Shown: positions 37,012 to 48,810 of the stretch, piece after piece
Numbering within the stretch: the first letter of the stretch is position 1
Layout: the number at the start of each line of letters is the position of its first letter
DNA from: Symbiodinium kawagutii
Lineage: Eukaryota; Sar; Dinophyceae; Suessiales; Symbiodiniaceae
Direction: 5' to 3'
NCBI GenBank assembly: GCA_009767595.1
Contig: VSDK01010484.1
Span: forward strand, 483,560 to 547,559
DNA: 64,000 bases
Made by a program: the position numbers and the translations under genes
Notes under the pieces: model-generated
Told to the model about the DNA's origin: nothing
Database searches by the model: none
Seen by the model: the letters and a program-made list of their open reading frames with translations, nothing else

Positions 37012-37478
37012 CAAATCGTCAAAGCCATACTTAGCCACTTTGAGGGCAGAGCGAAGTGCTAGGCGCCGCTCCAATTTTGCAAAGCTCGTCCAAAAACTTT
37101 GACCTCATCATAAGTACCCAAACAACGAACAAAAAAACCAGCAGCACCATTCATGCCGCATCCAGTCGGAACAGAAATGTTTACTGCAATACAAGAAGCA
37201 CCAAGCTCCTCCGAAAGCTGCACATGAGCAACGTCCAACGCCGTGCATCATCCCTGGTTGGTGGCTTCATCCAAAAAGAATCTTAGCAAATCAACGCTCC
37301 CAAATACTAGCGAAAACCATCAACCAGTACAAGTCGTTGTTGAATCCTTCTTGTTGGCTATCATCCACTATTACCATCCACTACTTACGGTCAACACCAA
37401 AACCAAATGGGCTTATAGTTCAAAGCATCCCACTAGTATATTCATTTCGGATAAACATGCTAGGTCCATCCCTTAAAT

Positions 37479-37646
37479 GGTGGTTTCTCAAAATAGGGGT
37501 ACCTCCGAATCATCCAGTCTATATATTAACGAATGTCTGGGATAGTAGTAAACCAACCATATTTGGGGGTCGGGGGCCCTATCACAATCAATGTGAAATA
37601 AACCATATTTGGGGTTCCTTATGGCCCTATAGCTTGAGAAACAACC
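37479..37646. mobile_element. MITE-like element, family A, with internal duplication
   Basis: GGTGGTTTCTCAAAATAGGG at the left and CTTGAGAAACAACC at the right. AAACCATATTTGGGG occurs twice inside, which lengthens the copy to 168 bp. Confidence 0.6.
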
Positions 37647-39219
37647 ATGCATAATTGGTATCTCACTATCATAGTTGGTCATGATCACCCTTCTTCACCA
37701 TCACGATGAACCGTTGGTTAACCAACCCCTTACCATCAACCCCTTACCATCAACCAACCCCTTACCATTAACCAACCCCTTAGCCAACCCCTTACTAGGC
37801 ATCATCCACCGGTGAACCACCGCTCCGTTGCGGAACGGCAGCGCAGCTTAGACCCCGTGACGCATCGACTGTCTGCGCATAGTCCTCTTGACCTGGGTGC
37901 CACAAAGGGAGATGATCAACCATAGGGAGTAGCAAAGGTCACCACGGTAATGCCCAGGTGATAATGATTGATCACTATATGGTGATATTCGTGCCAAGCC
38001 ATAGAATAACTGGCCCAGCCAAAAAATGATGATTTTACTGGGAAACCATTGGTTTTTGGGATACCACCATTTCGGCACATACCCATATGAATAACAATGA
38101 TCTGATATTCAATGATTACTGCATACTATTGTTTGATCAATTTAGGTAGTTCTTTGCAGTTGATATGAATGAACTGATCAACCATGATCAATTTTAATGA
38201 TTTGATAACACCATGAGGGTTTCTCAAACCATGGGGACCCCCCAGAGCTATGTTTGGTTTGTAACCATTAATGATCAAAAGCAAATGATTTGGGAGTACC
38301 TGAGTACCCCAATTTTGAGAAACTGCCATATGAATAACTCAGCCGTAAATGGATATGATCAACCATTAAATGCAGTTGATATCAATCAACTGATCTTAAC
38401 AAAGGAATTTCCAACCATGAAATGATGATTATTAATGTTGGTTCTGCCAAATTGATCAATCATAAGGCATTATTACTCTCTGGCAAACCAATCTGGAAGT
38501 GGAAAGCCCATCACTTTTTGACCTTCAAATGCTGAAGAGTGGTAAATATATTTTACAATGAGCGGTGATGATTCACAATGATCGGTTGACACTGGTAAAT
38601 ATGATTGCGAATGAACAATGTTTAACCGCAATTGATGAGTCTCTCCATTTGTCTTGATATCATTTGAACATATACGGTGTAAATGTATTTAACATATAAA
38701 TTAGTCAACAGATGTGTTTCTGAGGTTGGAAATAAATCGCCATGTCTGAAATGACGTAAGGTTGCGAAATGTATATAAGGGGGAATCATGGAAGTGGAAC
38801 ATTCATTCCCAAAATTGAATCAGCGTTTTCCAGTCACAAATATGACATCCCTCTGCGGCCCAAAATGTAAAAATTCTCGAGACCACAAGGTCACCAAAAG
38901 GATGAAACAGGGCATGGTACATATTTGGTGCCTCGGTCCTGGCCCACATGGCAGCTGACTGTCCAGCAAGCACACTGTGCAACCGCTGTAAGCTCCTGTA
39001 TTTGTTGCCCCCCTTCCACCAGATTCACAAGCTCGTATGTTGGAACAAAACCTTTCATTACCCATCAATCTACACAAAAACAATCTCAACAAATCCATCA
39101 CCACCATGGATTACCTGTCATTCTGCACAAGAAAAAATCGAAAAAATCCATCACTCAACCCTTCGAAACTAAACCTCACCAAGCACCGTGGGGATCGCCA
39201 CCCCCAGCCCTAGGGCCAC
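37647..39219. other. Non-coding stretch
   Basis: ACCAACCCCTTACCATCAAC short tandem at 37715-37790, the family A copy at 38215, and overlapping open frames at 38820-39170 with no clear winner. No gene called. Confidence 0.45.
38215..38327. mobile_element. MITE-like element, family A
   Basis: Left GAGGGTTTCTCAAACCATGG, right CAATTTTGAGAAACTGCC, with AAATGATTTGGGAGTACC before the right arm. About 113 bp. Confidence 0.55.
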
Positions 39220-39293
39220 CGGCAGTAGCGAGCTTCCTGCACCAGCTCCGGGTTCAAACCCTTGGGAATCTGCGCTTCCGCAGCTGCGATGAC
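39220..39293 (-). CDS. Exon-like block, helical repeat segment
   Basis: TTCCGCAG|GTCATC to CTGCCG|GTGGCC, 74 nt, reading VIAAAEAQIPKGLNPELVQE, then ARYC. Alanine-rich amphipathic helix type. It sits about 55 bp left of the 220-bp array. Confidence 0.57.
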
Positions 39294-39349
39294 CTGCGGA
39301 AGTGGTAGGTCTTGATGCGCATCTAGCGGCTAACCAAACTCATTGATAG

Positions 39350-42300
39350 TAGTCTGGTTGGTGGTGCTCACCACCCCTATGAAAATGATGGTTAATAATG
39401 ATTAATAATGGTTATATATATGGATAATAATGGTTGATAATGATCATTATCTGCGTACTATATATATATATATAGTAGTTATATTATGGCTAGGGATTGC
39501 TGTATGATGAATCTAGTGGCTAATCTTGATTGAAAGTGAGATTGCGGATTTATCATTGATCACTTTATATTGATAGTCGTCTGGTTGGTGGTTGAACCAC
39601 CCCTATGAAAATGATGGTTAATAATGATTAATAATGGTTATATATATATGGATAATAATGGTTGATAATGATCATTATCTGCGTACTATATATATATAGT
39701 AGTTATATTATGGCTAGGGATTGCTATATGATGAATCTAGTGGCTAATTTTGATTGAAAGTGAGATTGCGGATTTATCATTGATCACTTTATATTGATAG
39801 TCGTCTGGTTGGTGGTTGAACCACCCCTATGAAAATGATGGTTAATAATGATTAATAATGCTTATATATATGGATAATAATGGTTGATAATGATCATTAT
39901 CTGCGTACTATATAATTAGTAGTTATATTATGGCTAGGGATTGCTGTATGATGAATCTAGTGGCTAATCTTGATTGAAAGTGAGATTGCGGATTTATCAT
40001 TGATCACTTTATATTGATAGTCGTCTGGTTGGTGGTTGAACCACCCCTATGAAAATGATGGTTAATAATGATTAATAATGGTTATATATATGGATAATAA
40101 TGGTTGATAATGATCATTATCTGCGTACTATATAATTAGTAGTTATATTATGGCTAGGGATTGCTGTATGATGAATCTAGTGGCTAATCTTGATTGAAAG
40201 TGAGATTGCGGATTTATCATTGATCACTTTATATTGATAGTCGTCTGGTTGGTGGTTGAACCACCCCTATGAAAATGATGGTTAATAATGATTAATAATG
40301 GTTATATATATGGATAATAATGGTTGATAATGATCATTATCTGCGTACTATATAATTAGTAGTTATATTATGGCTAGGGATTGCTGTATGATGAATCTAG
40401 TGGCTAATCTTGATTGAAAGTGAGATTGCGGATTTATCATTGATCACTTTATATTGATAGTCGTCTGGTTGGTGGTTGAACCACCCCTATGAAAATGATG
40501 GTTAATAATGATTAATAATGGTTATATATATGGATAATAATGGTTGATAATGATCATTATCTGCGTACTATATAATTAGTAGTTATATTATGGCTAGGGA
40601 TTGCTGTATGATGAATCTAGTGGCTAATCTTGATTGAAAGTGAGATTGCGGATTTATCATTGATCACTTTATATTGATAGTCGTCTGGTTGGTGGTTGAA
40701 CCACCCCTATGAAAATGATGGTTAATAATGATTAATAATGGTTATATATATGGATAATAATGGTTGATAATGATCATTATCTGCGTACTATATAATTAGT
40801 AGTTATATTATGGCTAGGGATTGCTGTATGATGAATCTAGTGGCTAATCTTGATTGAAAGTGAGATTGCGGATTTATCATTGATCACTTTATATTGATAG
40901 TCGTCTGGTTGGTGGTTGAACCACCCCTATGAAAATGATGGTTAATAATGATTAATAATGGTTATATATATGGATAATAATGGTTGATAATGATCATTAT
41001 CTGCGTACTATATAATTAGTAGTTATATTATGGCTAGGGATTGCTGTATGATGAATCTAGTGGCTAATCTTGATTGAAAGTGAGATTGCGGATTTATCAT
41101 TGATCACTTTATATTGATAGTCGTCTGGTTGGTGGTTGAACCACCCCTATGAAAATGATGGTTAATAATGATTAATAATGGTTATATATATGGATAATAA
41201 TGGTTGATAATGATCATTATCTGCGTACTATATAATTAGTAGTTATATTATGGCTAGGGATTGCTGTATGATGAATCTAGTGGCTAATCTTGATTGAAAG
41301 TGAGATTGCGGATTTATCATTGATCACTTTATATTGATAGTCGTCTGGTTGGTGGTTGAACCACCCCTATGAAAATGATGGTTAATAATGATTAATAATG
41401 GTTATATATATGGATAATAATGGTTGATAATGATCATTATCTGCGTACTATATAATTAGTAGTTATATTATGGCTAGGGATTGCTGTATGATGAATCTAG
41501 TGGCTAATCTTGATTGAAAGTGAGATTGCGGATTTATCATTGATCACTTTATATTGATAGTCGTCTGGTTGGTGGTTGAACCACCCCTATGAAAATGATG
41601 GTTAATAATGATTAATAATGGTTATATATATGGATAATAATGGTTGATAATGATCATTATCTGCGTACTATATAATTAGTAGTTATATTATGGCTAGGGA
41701 TTGCTGTATGATGAATCTAGTGGCTAATCTTGATTGAAAGTGAGATTGCGGATTTATCATTGATCACTTTATATTGATAGTCGTCTGGTTGGTGGTTGAA
41801 CCACCCCTATGAAAATGATGGTTAATAATGATTAATAATGGTTATATATATGGATAATAATGGTTGATAATGATCATTATCTGCGTACTATATAATTAGT
41901 AGTTATATTATGGCTAGGGATTGCTGTATGATGAATCTAGTGGCTAATCTTGATTGAAAGTGAGATTGCGGATTTATCATTGATCACTTTATATTGATAG
42001 TCGTCTGGTTGGTGGTTGAACCACCCCTATGAAAATGATGGTTAATAATGATTAATAATGGTTATATATATGGATAATAATGGTTGATAATGATCATTAT
42101 CTGCGTACTATATAATTAGTAGTTATATTATGGCTAGGGATTGCTGTATGATGAATCTAGTGGCTAATCTTGATTGAAAGTGAGATTGCGGATTTATCAT
42201 TGATCACTTTATATTGATAGTCGTCTGGTTGGTGGTTGAACCACCCCTATGAAAATGATGGTTAATAATGATTAATAATGGTTATATATATGGATAATAA

Positions 42301-42660
42301 TGGTTGATAATGATCATTATCTGCGTACTATATAATTAGTAGTTATATTATGGCTAGGGATTGCTGTATGATGAATCTAGTGGCTAATCTTGATTGAAAG
42401 TGAGATTGCGGATTTATCATTGATCACTTTATATTGATAGTCGTCTGGTTGGTGGTTGAACCACCCCTATGAAAATGATGGTTAATAATGATTAATAATG
42501 GTTATATATATGGATAATAATGGTTGATAATGATCATTATCTGCGTACTATATAATTAGTAGTTATATTATGGCTAGGGATTGCTGTATGATGAATCTAG
42601 TGGCTAATCTTGATTGAAAGTGAGATTGCGGATTTATCATTGATCACTTTATATTGATAG
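39350..42660. repeat. Tandem array, 15 units of about 220 bp
   Basis: Counting from TMGTCTGGTTGGTGG, units start at 39350, 39577 and 39801 and then every 220 bp to 42660. The first two are 227 and 224 bp because of longer TA runs; the third differs by one base near GTTATATATATGG; the other twelve look identical by eye. Each unit begins with the end of the dispersed CTGGTTGGTGGTT element and contains GGTGGTTGAACCACC, a perfect short palindrome. The outermost copies on both sides carry GGTGCTCACCACC instead, so the array seems to have expanded inside one such element. No ORF crosses it. Confidence 0.95.
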
Positions 42661-42662
42661 TA

Positions 42663-42768
42663 GTCTGGTTGGTGGTGCTCACCACCCCTGTCAAAAATAT
42701 GCTTGTCAACCAACCATTTGTTAATGATTACTAGGAAAAGTTAAAAAATGGTTGAAACCACCAAACAG
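42663..42768. mobile_element. MITE-like element, family C, right end of the array
   Basis: Starts CTGGTTGGTGGTGCTCACC and ends GAAACCACCAAACAG. The interior TCAAAAATATGCTTGTCAAC and CAACCATTTGTTAATGATTA is shared with the copies at 27.6, 44.6 and 48.5 kb. Confidence 0.6.
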
Positions 42769-43535
42769 TAGTTCATAGTGAGATTTGCAGCGGTTAACAG
42801 TCAGGTTAGCTAGTACTTGGTTGATAACTAAATGGGCACTGAGATGGCTTATGAAGTAATACTATTTTTTGTTCATAAAGAGATTGCTGATCACTTCGTA
42901 GTGTCAGGGAAAAAGGATTTGCTAGCAGCAGCTAGCTTGGGGATTGCTGCTTGATTCTGATGTAACCTTTGTCAATAGTGGGATTGCTGACCGATTATGA
43001 TGGATCAACCTATATAAGACCACAGAATCATTGATGATACATGATGAAGTATGAATACATGGCTCGCCATTCATGGTGAAATGGCTAATCGGAATGGAAT
43101 ATTAACTATAATGTTTCACAAAGAGCTAATTGGCAATCATTATCAACAACTAAATCAATATATTGAACCCCTACAGTTGACCAAAATGATCCTAGCCATG
43201 AATCAGAACAGTCTAATCAAGGTTCATTAGTAACTATAATGGTATACAACCAAACAATCCAATCCCAATCATACCAAGCCACCCGAATCAAACCACCGGC
43301 CAGTTGCCACCCACCTCACCCCTCCCGACGCCCAAGGCGCTGCATGCATTTCGCTTTCTCATCAGTCTCACCTGCCTGCATCTCGACCTGTCCTGTCACC
43401 TGCTCAGCAGCGAACGAGCGGCCCGTTTTGGTTGCCAGGCCCCTAGCCCATCTCGGGCTCGCCGAAGAAAAGCTGCTCGGCACCGTGGGCACGACCTCTT
43501 GCGACGTTGACATGGCGCCTCGTTGATACCCGAGC

Positions 43536-43612
43536 CTGTCCAAAGTACTGGGGCGGAGCGTGGGCTGCCTGGCGAAGGCACGAACTCCTTGGCATTGGCG
43601 TTCAGTGCCTGA
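43536..43612 (-). CDS. Exon-like block encoding a PAM2-like motif
   Basis: CCCGCAG|T to GGACAG|GCTCGG (a GC donor), 77 nt. QALNANAKEFVPSPGSPRSA contains LNANAKEFVP, matching the PAM2 consensus L-N-x-x-A-x-E-F-x-P that binds the MLLE domain of poly(A)-binding protein. The whole GC-rich area 43290-43720 is open in two minus frames, so more exonic sequence may be present. The host protein is unknown. Confidence 0.52.
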
Positions 43613-44626
43613 CTGCGGGCACTTAGTACGACACCTCGGCCCAACTCCAAATCGGACGCCTCGGCCCAACGTCCGAATCTGCCGTGTGGAACTCGGCGGC
43701 GTTGGCGTAACCTGGCCCACAATGTGTTTCTTGCGAGTACTAAGAACACCCTCGCCCAGGAGATTGCCTGGATTTTGTGGTTTGGGAATCCATTCATTCT
43801 CGACGTTCCGCGCAAGTTCGGCGGATGAGTTTGGCCAATCACATCGGCTTGGTCCTAGACAACGGGTCTTCAGTATGATAGGCGAACAACAATATCATCA
43901 TATGGGGAAATACCTCATAAATACCTAATAAAAATATTTGATTACATTATTATACTAGCAAAAGATGACCACCAAGTATGATCAAAAAACATCAAGCACG
44001 CGATCAATATGATACGCGGCTATGTGTGGGTTGGCTAATCATATTCACAATGCAATATTCAACATATCAGCCATGCTTAGCAACCTTAGTCAACGATCAT
44101 TCTAGCCATTATCGTAACTATTAAAAACCATCATCGGAAACATCATGAGAAACATCATGCATAGCGTCTATTTCAACCATGATTGTTGTGATCTTCCAGA
44201 CATGATTGTTGATGATTAAAAAACCACGGCTATCAACAATAAAACACGATTCAACCATGGGTTATCCTGATTGTGGGCTCGACACATGCAACCGTTGCTA
44301 GTCATGGTTGTCAACAATAGCCACGGGTAATTCCCTCTGACTATTGAGTATATTGTTGCTGGTTTTCAGCCATGGTCCATGGTTATCAAAAGCCCTGATC
44401 AATCATAATTGAGTATTCATCATGAGCAGTGATATGTGGGGAATTTCTCAAGCACATGTCATGTTTCTACCTTATTTCATGGCTAACCCCAATCATTACG
44501 GACTCTTTGATCATACTTTGATCAACCACTATCATCAAATTAATTGGCCATTACACCATCAGTTTATCACTTATTAGTTACATCTTAGCGTAACCAGTCA
44601 TCAGTACAATACATTCGCAATCTTAT

Positions 44627-44726
44627 CTGGTTGGTGGTTTCAAACCCCATGAAAAATATCAGTCAACCAACCAATTGTCAATAACTACTCAGGACAATAA
44701 ACAACATGTCAATCAAACCACCAACA
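44627..44726. mobile_element. MITE-like element, family C
   Basis: 100 bp from CTGGTTGGTGGTTTC to AAACCACCAAC. ATGAAAAATATCAGTCAACC matches the copy at 27.6 kb. Confidence 0.6.
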
Positions 44727-44930
44727 ATCATAGATGTGTAACCAGTATTGCTTATCATTCGTTATTATTAACAGTCATTGGCCAATAATAACTATTAGCA
44801 AACAGCCAGTTGATTAGTATTGTTGAACCACCAGCCAGTTTTAGCTAATTAGTATAAAAACATTCAGTAGCCAGAACCAACCAATTGCTATTAACCTTAA
44901 TCATTTAATACTAGCAATCATTATTGTTTA

Positions 44931-45099
44931 ACTGATTGGTGGTTTCCACCCTTGTCAAAAACATTAGTCAACCAACTTTCCACTTTCCACAAGTCCCCAC
45001 ACCCTCGGCATCAGCGGAGGATGCAAGCAAATAGTCAACCAACTATTTCTTAATAATCACTAGTGAAATTAAAACATGTCAATCAACCCCCCCAGCCAG
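44931..45099. mobile_element. MITE-like element, family C, with internal insertion
   Basis: Begins CTGATTGGTGGTTTCCACC and ends CCCAGCCAG. The CAACCAACT segment occurs twice around about 70 extra bases that include a GC-richer piece (45000-45025), so the copy looks interrupted. Confidence 0.5.
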
Positions 45100-45274
45100 T
45101 TTTAGCTCTTCATTATCATTTTTACTCATTATATCTAGTTATCATCTAGTTTTGACTAATTATATCTACTTATCATCACTAATTTGTCTTTTTTTTTTCC
45201 AGATAATATTTTTTCTTCCATTCATCTTCCCATTCATCTTCTCCAAGTCCTACGAGTTGACCTTGGAGCAGCAC

Positions 45275-45358
45275 CTGCGGCAGCTCAGAGGCATAGCGCT
45301 CCACGGCGCCCAGGACGCGCTCGATGTTGGCCGTGGCGTCGCTCAGCAACGTGAGGTC
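45275..45358 (-). CDS. Exon-like block, helical segment
   Basis: TTCCGAG|GACC to TGCCGCAG|GTGCTG, 84 nt in frame, reading DLTLLSDATANIERVLGAVE, then RYASELPQ. The frame remains open upstream to the family B end at 45421-45430, whose TTGACCCAG could be an alternative acceptor. Confidence 0.57.
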
Positions 45359-45420
45359 CTCGGAACATCGCCAGCAGCGGGAGGGAAGCTGTGGAGCATC
45401 GGTGGGTGGATAGGATGGCC

Positions 45421-45546
45421 ACATGGCGAGCTGGGTCAATATTAACCAGCAAGTTTATGGCTTGTAATGACCAACCAATAACAAAGGAAAACAATGGTTA
45501 ATAGTAGGGGAACCAGGGGTACAGGGTTTTGACCCACAGCCATATG
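45421..45546. mobile_element. Short TIR element, family B
   Basis: ACATGGCGAGCTGGGTCAAT at the left and GGGTTTTGACCCACAGCCATATG at the right end. Read on the minus strand its end is TTGACCCAG, a possible splice acceptor next to the 45.3-kb exon block. Confidence 0.65.
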
Positions 45547-45712
45547 TTCATCATGTTGGGATACAAGGGCTATACTAAACACCTTTGAGAGGTTTATTTG
45601 GAATATTTTTGTTGAATAGTTTGAAGTAGAAACATAGGGAGCATTTAGCTGGGATAGTTTGGTTGAATCATTTACGGTGAGTTCTTTTCGATGAGGTTTT
45701 AACTTGTAAAAA

Positions 45713-45811
45713 ATATCTACTTAAAATAGGGGACCCCACAAATGGTTGATTTATAGTACTGAAGGACTATCAATGGATAAGAATTGGAGGTACCCTATTT
45801 TGGGAAAGACT
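45713..45811. mobile_element. MITE-like element, family A
   Basis: ACTTAAAATAGGGGACCCC at the left and GGAGGTACCCTATTTTGGG at the right. The outermost bases are decayed. About 99 bp. Confidence 0.5.
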
Positions 45812-46471
45812 CATAATTCATATGTTTTTTTTTTTTTTGGCGGCGCCGGCCTAATTAGTTAGTCCGTTGCCATCTAATTAATTAATTGGAGTTCGTTGAA
45901 CAGGAAAACTCAAGCAAAATCCTGTTGCACTTCTCGGCCCTTGATCCAGTACTGGCCGGATGGTTTTGCAATCACTTTGGTTTGGAAAGCCGACTGCAGT
46001 ATCAAGACGGTTCGCAAGTTAGCAGCAATCACTTCCTTAACCAGAAAACTGACATCAATCACTTCCTTTGGATGATCACGGCCTTTGCCAAGATGGCCTG
46101 GAAGATTCAATGATCACTAGTCCCTCATCATTCACCCAGCTTAACCACCATAGAAACCATCTATTGATTATCAATTCACAGCTGCCCCGCCATCATTTTA
46201 CCACAATTTACTACCGTCAATTAAATTCATCAATGCCATGCATGAATCCACCACAATTTTACCATCATTCACCCAAGTAGCCACCAGTTCACCCTTAGTG
46301 AACCATCGATTTGTCCACTAAGTCGCCACAATTTTCCCCGCCTAAACCATGATCAATTTCCACTATCAACCCATCGTTTACAATAATCAGGCAATCCATT
46401 ATTGAATCATCGGGCAATCCATCATTTAACCACCATCAACCTATCATTCGCCACCTATTTACTACTAGTTC

Positions 46472-46569
46472 GGGAGTCTCTCAAAATAGGGGATCCAAAA
46501 TCATTGTTTATTACGATGCAGGATTTAAGCAAATGATTTGGGGGTACCCTTATGGTTTGAGAAACCACC
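46472..46569. mobile_element. MITE-like element, family A
   Basis: GGAGTCTCTCAAAATAGGGG at the left and ATGGTTTGAGAAACCACC at the right. 98 bp, with GGGGGTACCC next to the right arm. Confidence 0.6.
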
Positions 46570-47096
46570 ATGGCCGGGGTTAGAGGCTATAACAATTGCT
46601 AACGGGACCTAATGGTTGATAATAGAGGGTAATAACCAAGAATAACTACTGGTTGATGGTTCTTATCCCTGCCGCTTGTCAGCGGTTGCTATCATTAACC
46701 ATTAGATATATATATATATAATATGTAAGCATAATAAGGACCGAATTGGTTCAACAACTAATGGTTCATCAACCCATTCAACCCATCATCAACCTATCAT
46801 TCACCACCAATCTACCATTGCTTGAACCATTCTTAATGATGGTGATGGTTGCCTACTGGGTGACCATCCATTGCTTCTTCCTTCCCAAAGTCTTTCAATC
46901 CGCAAACCACCCGTTGTTTAACCATAAGTGCAAATAACTATTAATCGTTTAAAGATAGAATAATTAACCATCATAAGGCAGACTTTATCAGCAACCATCA
47001 TATTTTTTTCATAAAGGATAAGTCGTGTTTCAATAACCATTAGTCATATGTCAATAGATAATTCCCAAAAGTTGTTCATAAGCATTGGTAGTTCAA

Positions 47097-47200
47097 TGGG
47101 GGGTTCTCAAAATAGGGAGACCCCCAAAATGGCTGGTTTATTACAGAAATACTTGATATAATGGATGATATGGGGGTACCCCCTGTTTGGAGAAACCACC
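47097..47200. mobile_element. MITE-like element, family A
   Basis: GGGGGGTTCTCAAAATAGGG at the left and TGTTTGGAGAAACCACC at the right. 104 bp. Confidence 0.6.
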
Positions 47201-47329
47201 AAATAGTTATATCAATAAGGTAGCTTGTAACCCCTAGAAACCATGGCTAGTGACCGCTTACTAAATGGGGGCGCACATCCAAATACTCTATGATTGAAAT
47301 AGTCTATTCAAAGGATAATTACAATTATT

Positions 47330-47451
47330 CATATGGCTGTGGGTCAAAACCCCGTACCCCTGGTTCCCCTATCATTTACCATTGTTTCCCTTGTTGGTCA
47401 TTATCCACCATGAAATTGGTTGGGGTAACTGCTTGACCCAGCTCGCCATAT
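47330..47451. mobile_element. Short TIR element, family B, inverted orientation
   Basis: CATATGGCTGTGGGTCAAAA at the left and CTTGACCCAGCTCGCCATAT at the right give TIRs of about 20 bp. It is the reverse complement in layout of the copy at 45421. Confidence 0.65.
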
Positions 47452-47614
47452 TAAAATTACAATCATACAATATCATGAATGCATCCCATAGTAAAATTAC
47501 AACTAATTACAACTAATTACGATCATAGTCTATTTAGAATAGTCTATTATAATTACAACTAATTACAATCATAAAATATCATGAATGCAACCCATCCCCG
47601 GACCATCCCTGGAC

Positions 47615-47750
47615 CTGTGGGGGTCGTCGTTTCGGGTCGTCCCTCGTCTCCCAGCAACTCGTCGTTCGGCCAAGGCGCTCGGCCGCCGGGCAGCACCAGC
47701 TGCAGGCCGCGGATGTCGCGTTCCAAGGTGCGGATGGCCACGTCCGGGAC
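47615..47750 (-). CDS. Exon-like block, unidentified
   Basis: CACCGCAG|GTCC to CCCACAG|GTCCAG, 136 nt, reading VPDVAIRTLERDIRGLQLVL, then PGGRAPWPNDELLGDEGRPE. Both boundaries are strong. The long overlapping frame at 47569-48048 in another phase is its shadow plus repeats. Confidence 0.6.
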
Positions 47751-48470
47751 CTGCGGTGCGGCGCCGTTGCGGTGGGCCGGTGGAGCTGGGGAGCTTGGGC
47801 GGTTGGGAGGTGGCTTGGTAGGTTGAGGTTGGTGAGGTGGGTCTAGATGAGGCTGATGAAGTTGGGTGAGTTGGTGAAGGATGATGAAGGATGATGAAGG
47901 ATGATGAAGGATTGAGGTTGGTGATAGGCTTACATTGGTTGAGTCGGTTGATGAGTTTGTTGAGGGTAAAGGGTTTGGAAAGGCGATTTTTCATAGTTCG
48001 TGAAATATGGTTAGTTGATGGTCGAGGAAGGGTTGGTGAAACCTTCATGGTGAATGGATTCTCAATGGTTTATGGTTGACTGCCGGTGATGGGTTAACTG
48101 ATGGTTTGTTAGCCGATGGTAAATGATTGGTTGATTGGTGGTGAATGGTTGGTTCATAGGTTAGGTTGGTTGGCTATGGCCTATCAGCCTATGCTTGGGA
48201 GATGGTGAATGGGCTGGTTGATGGTGGGTTAAATGATGGCTCATGGGTTGGTGATTGGGTTCGTTAATGGATGATGAAATTATTGGTATTGGTGGGTTGG
48301 TTGGTGGGTTGGTTAGTGGTGAATGATGCTTGGTTGATGGTTGAAACCATAGCTGGTAGCTACCCTAGTTGCAACTTAGCTTTGCTATCTTGAGTGCACC
48401 ACCTGGTATCATCAAAGATCTCTTTGAGTTACTTAGCTTTACTATAAAAAGAGTGCCCTTGAGTTTACTA

Positions 48471-48668
48471 CTGGTTGGTGGTTGAACCACCGCCATGAAA
48501 ATTATGTTTGTCAACCAACCATTTGTTGATAATTACTAGGGAAAATAAAATGTCAATCTACTCACCAACCATTAGGTGTTTAATTGATTAACCATGATTG
48601 TTGCTTGTTATTCCCTATGATTGACCATTATGAATGGTCAACACCACTAATTCAAAACCACCAACCAG
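48471..48668. mobile_element. MITE-like element, family C, with clear inverted ends
   Basis: CTGGTTGGTGGTTGAACC at the left and AAAACCACCAACCAG at the right make a near-perfect terminal inverted repeat around 198 bp. The right end, CAACCAG, directly borders a GC-rich block (48670-48810). Confidence 0.6.
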
Positions 48669-48810
48669 ACTATCGCATGGTTCCCTTTGCTTCAAAGAAC
48701 GAGCGGCACCTGCTTCATGGCGCCGACCAAAGACGCTGGCGTGACGCGTGACGAAACAAACAACGCGCCTTGTTGACACCCGTTTTGGATCGAAAGAGCT
48801 CCACCGCCTT

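Noticed and set aside
38925-39020. Zinc-knuckle-like LAHMAADCPAS
   Set aside because: The upstream Cys residues fall in a different frame, and no continuous frame contains the whole motif.
39350-42660. CRISPR-like regular array
   Set aside because: The units are 220 bp, contiguous and lack unique spacers; this is a satellite or element expansion in a eukaryote.
45886-46113. 75-codon plus and 66-codon minus frames on the same segment
   Set aside because: Both are open, neither shows third-position bias or good splice sites, and an internal short duplication explains the repeated residues.
47569-48048. 159-codon Ser/Pro/Arg-rich minus-strand frame
   Set aside because: It is a different phase over the 47615-47750 exon candidate extended through GGTTGGTGAGG repeats.
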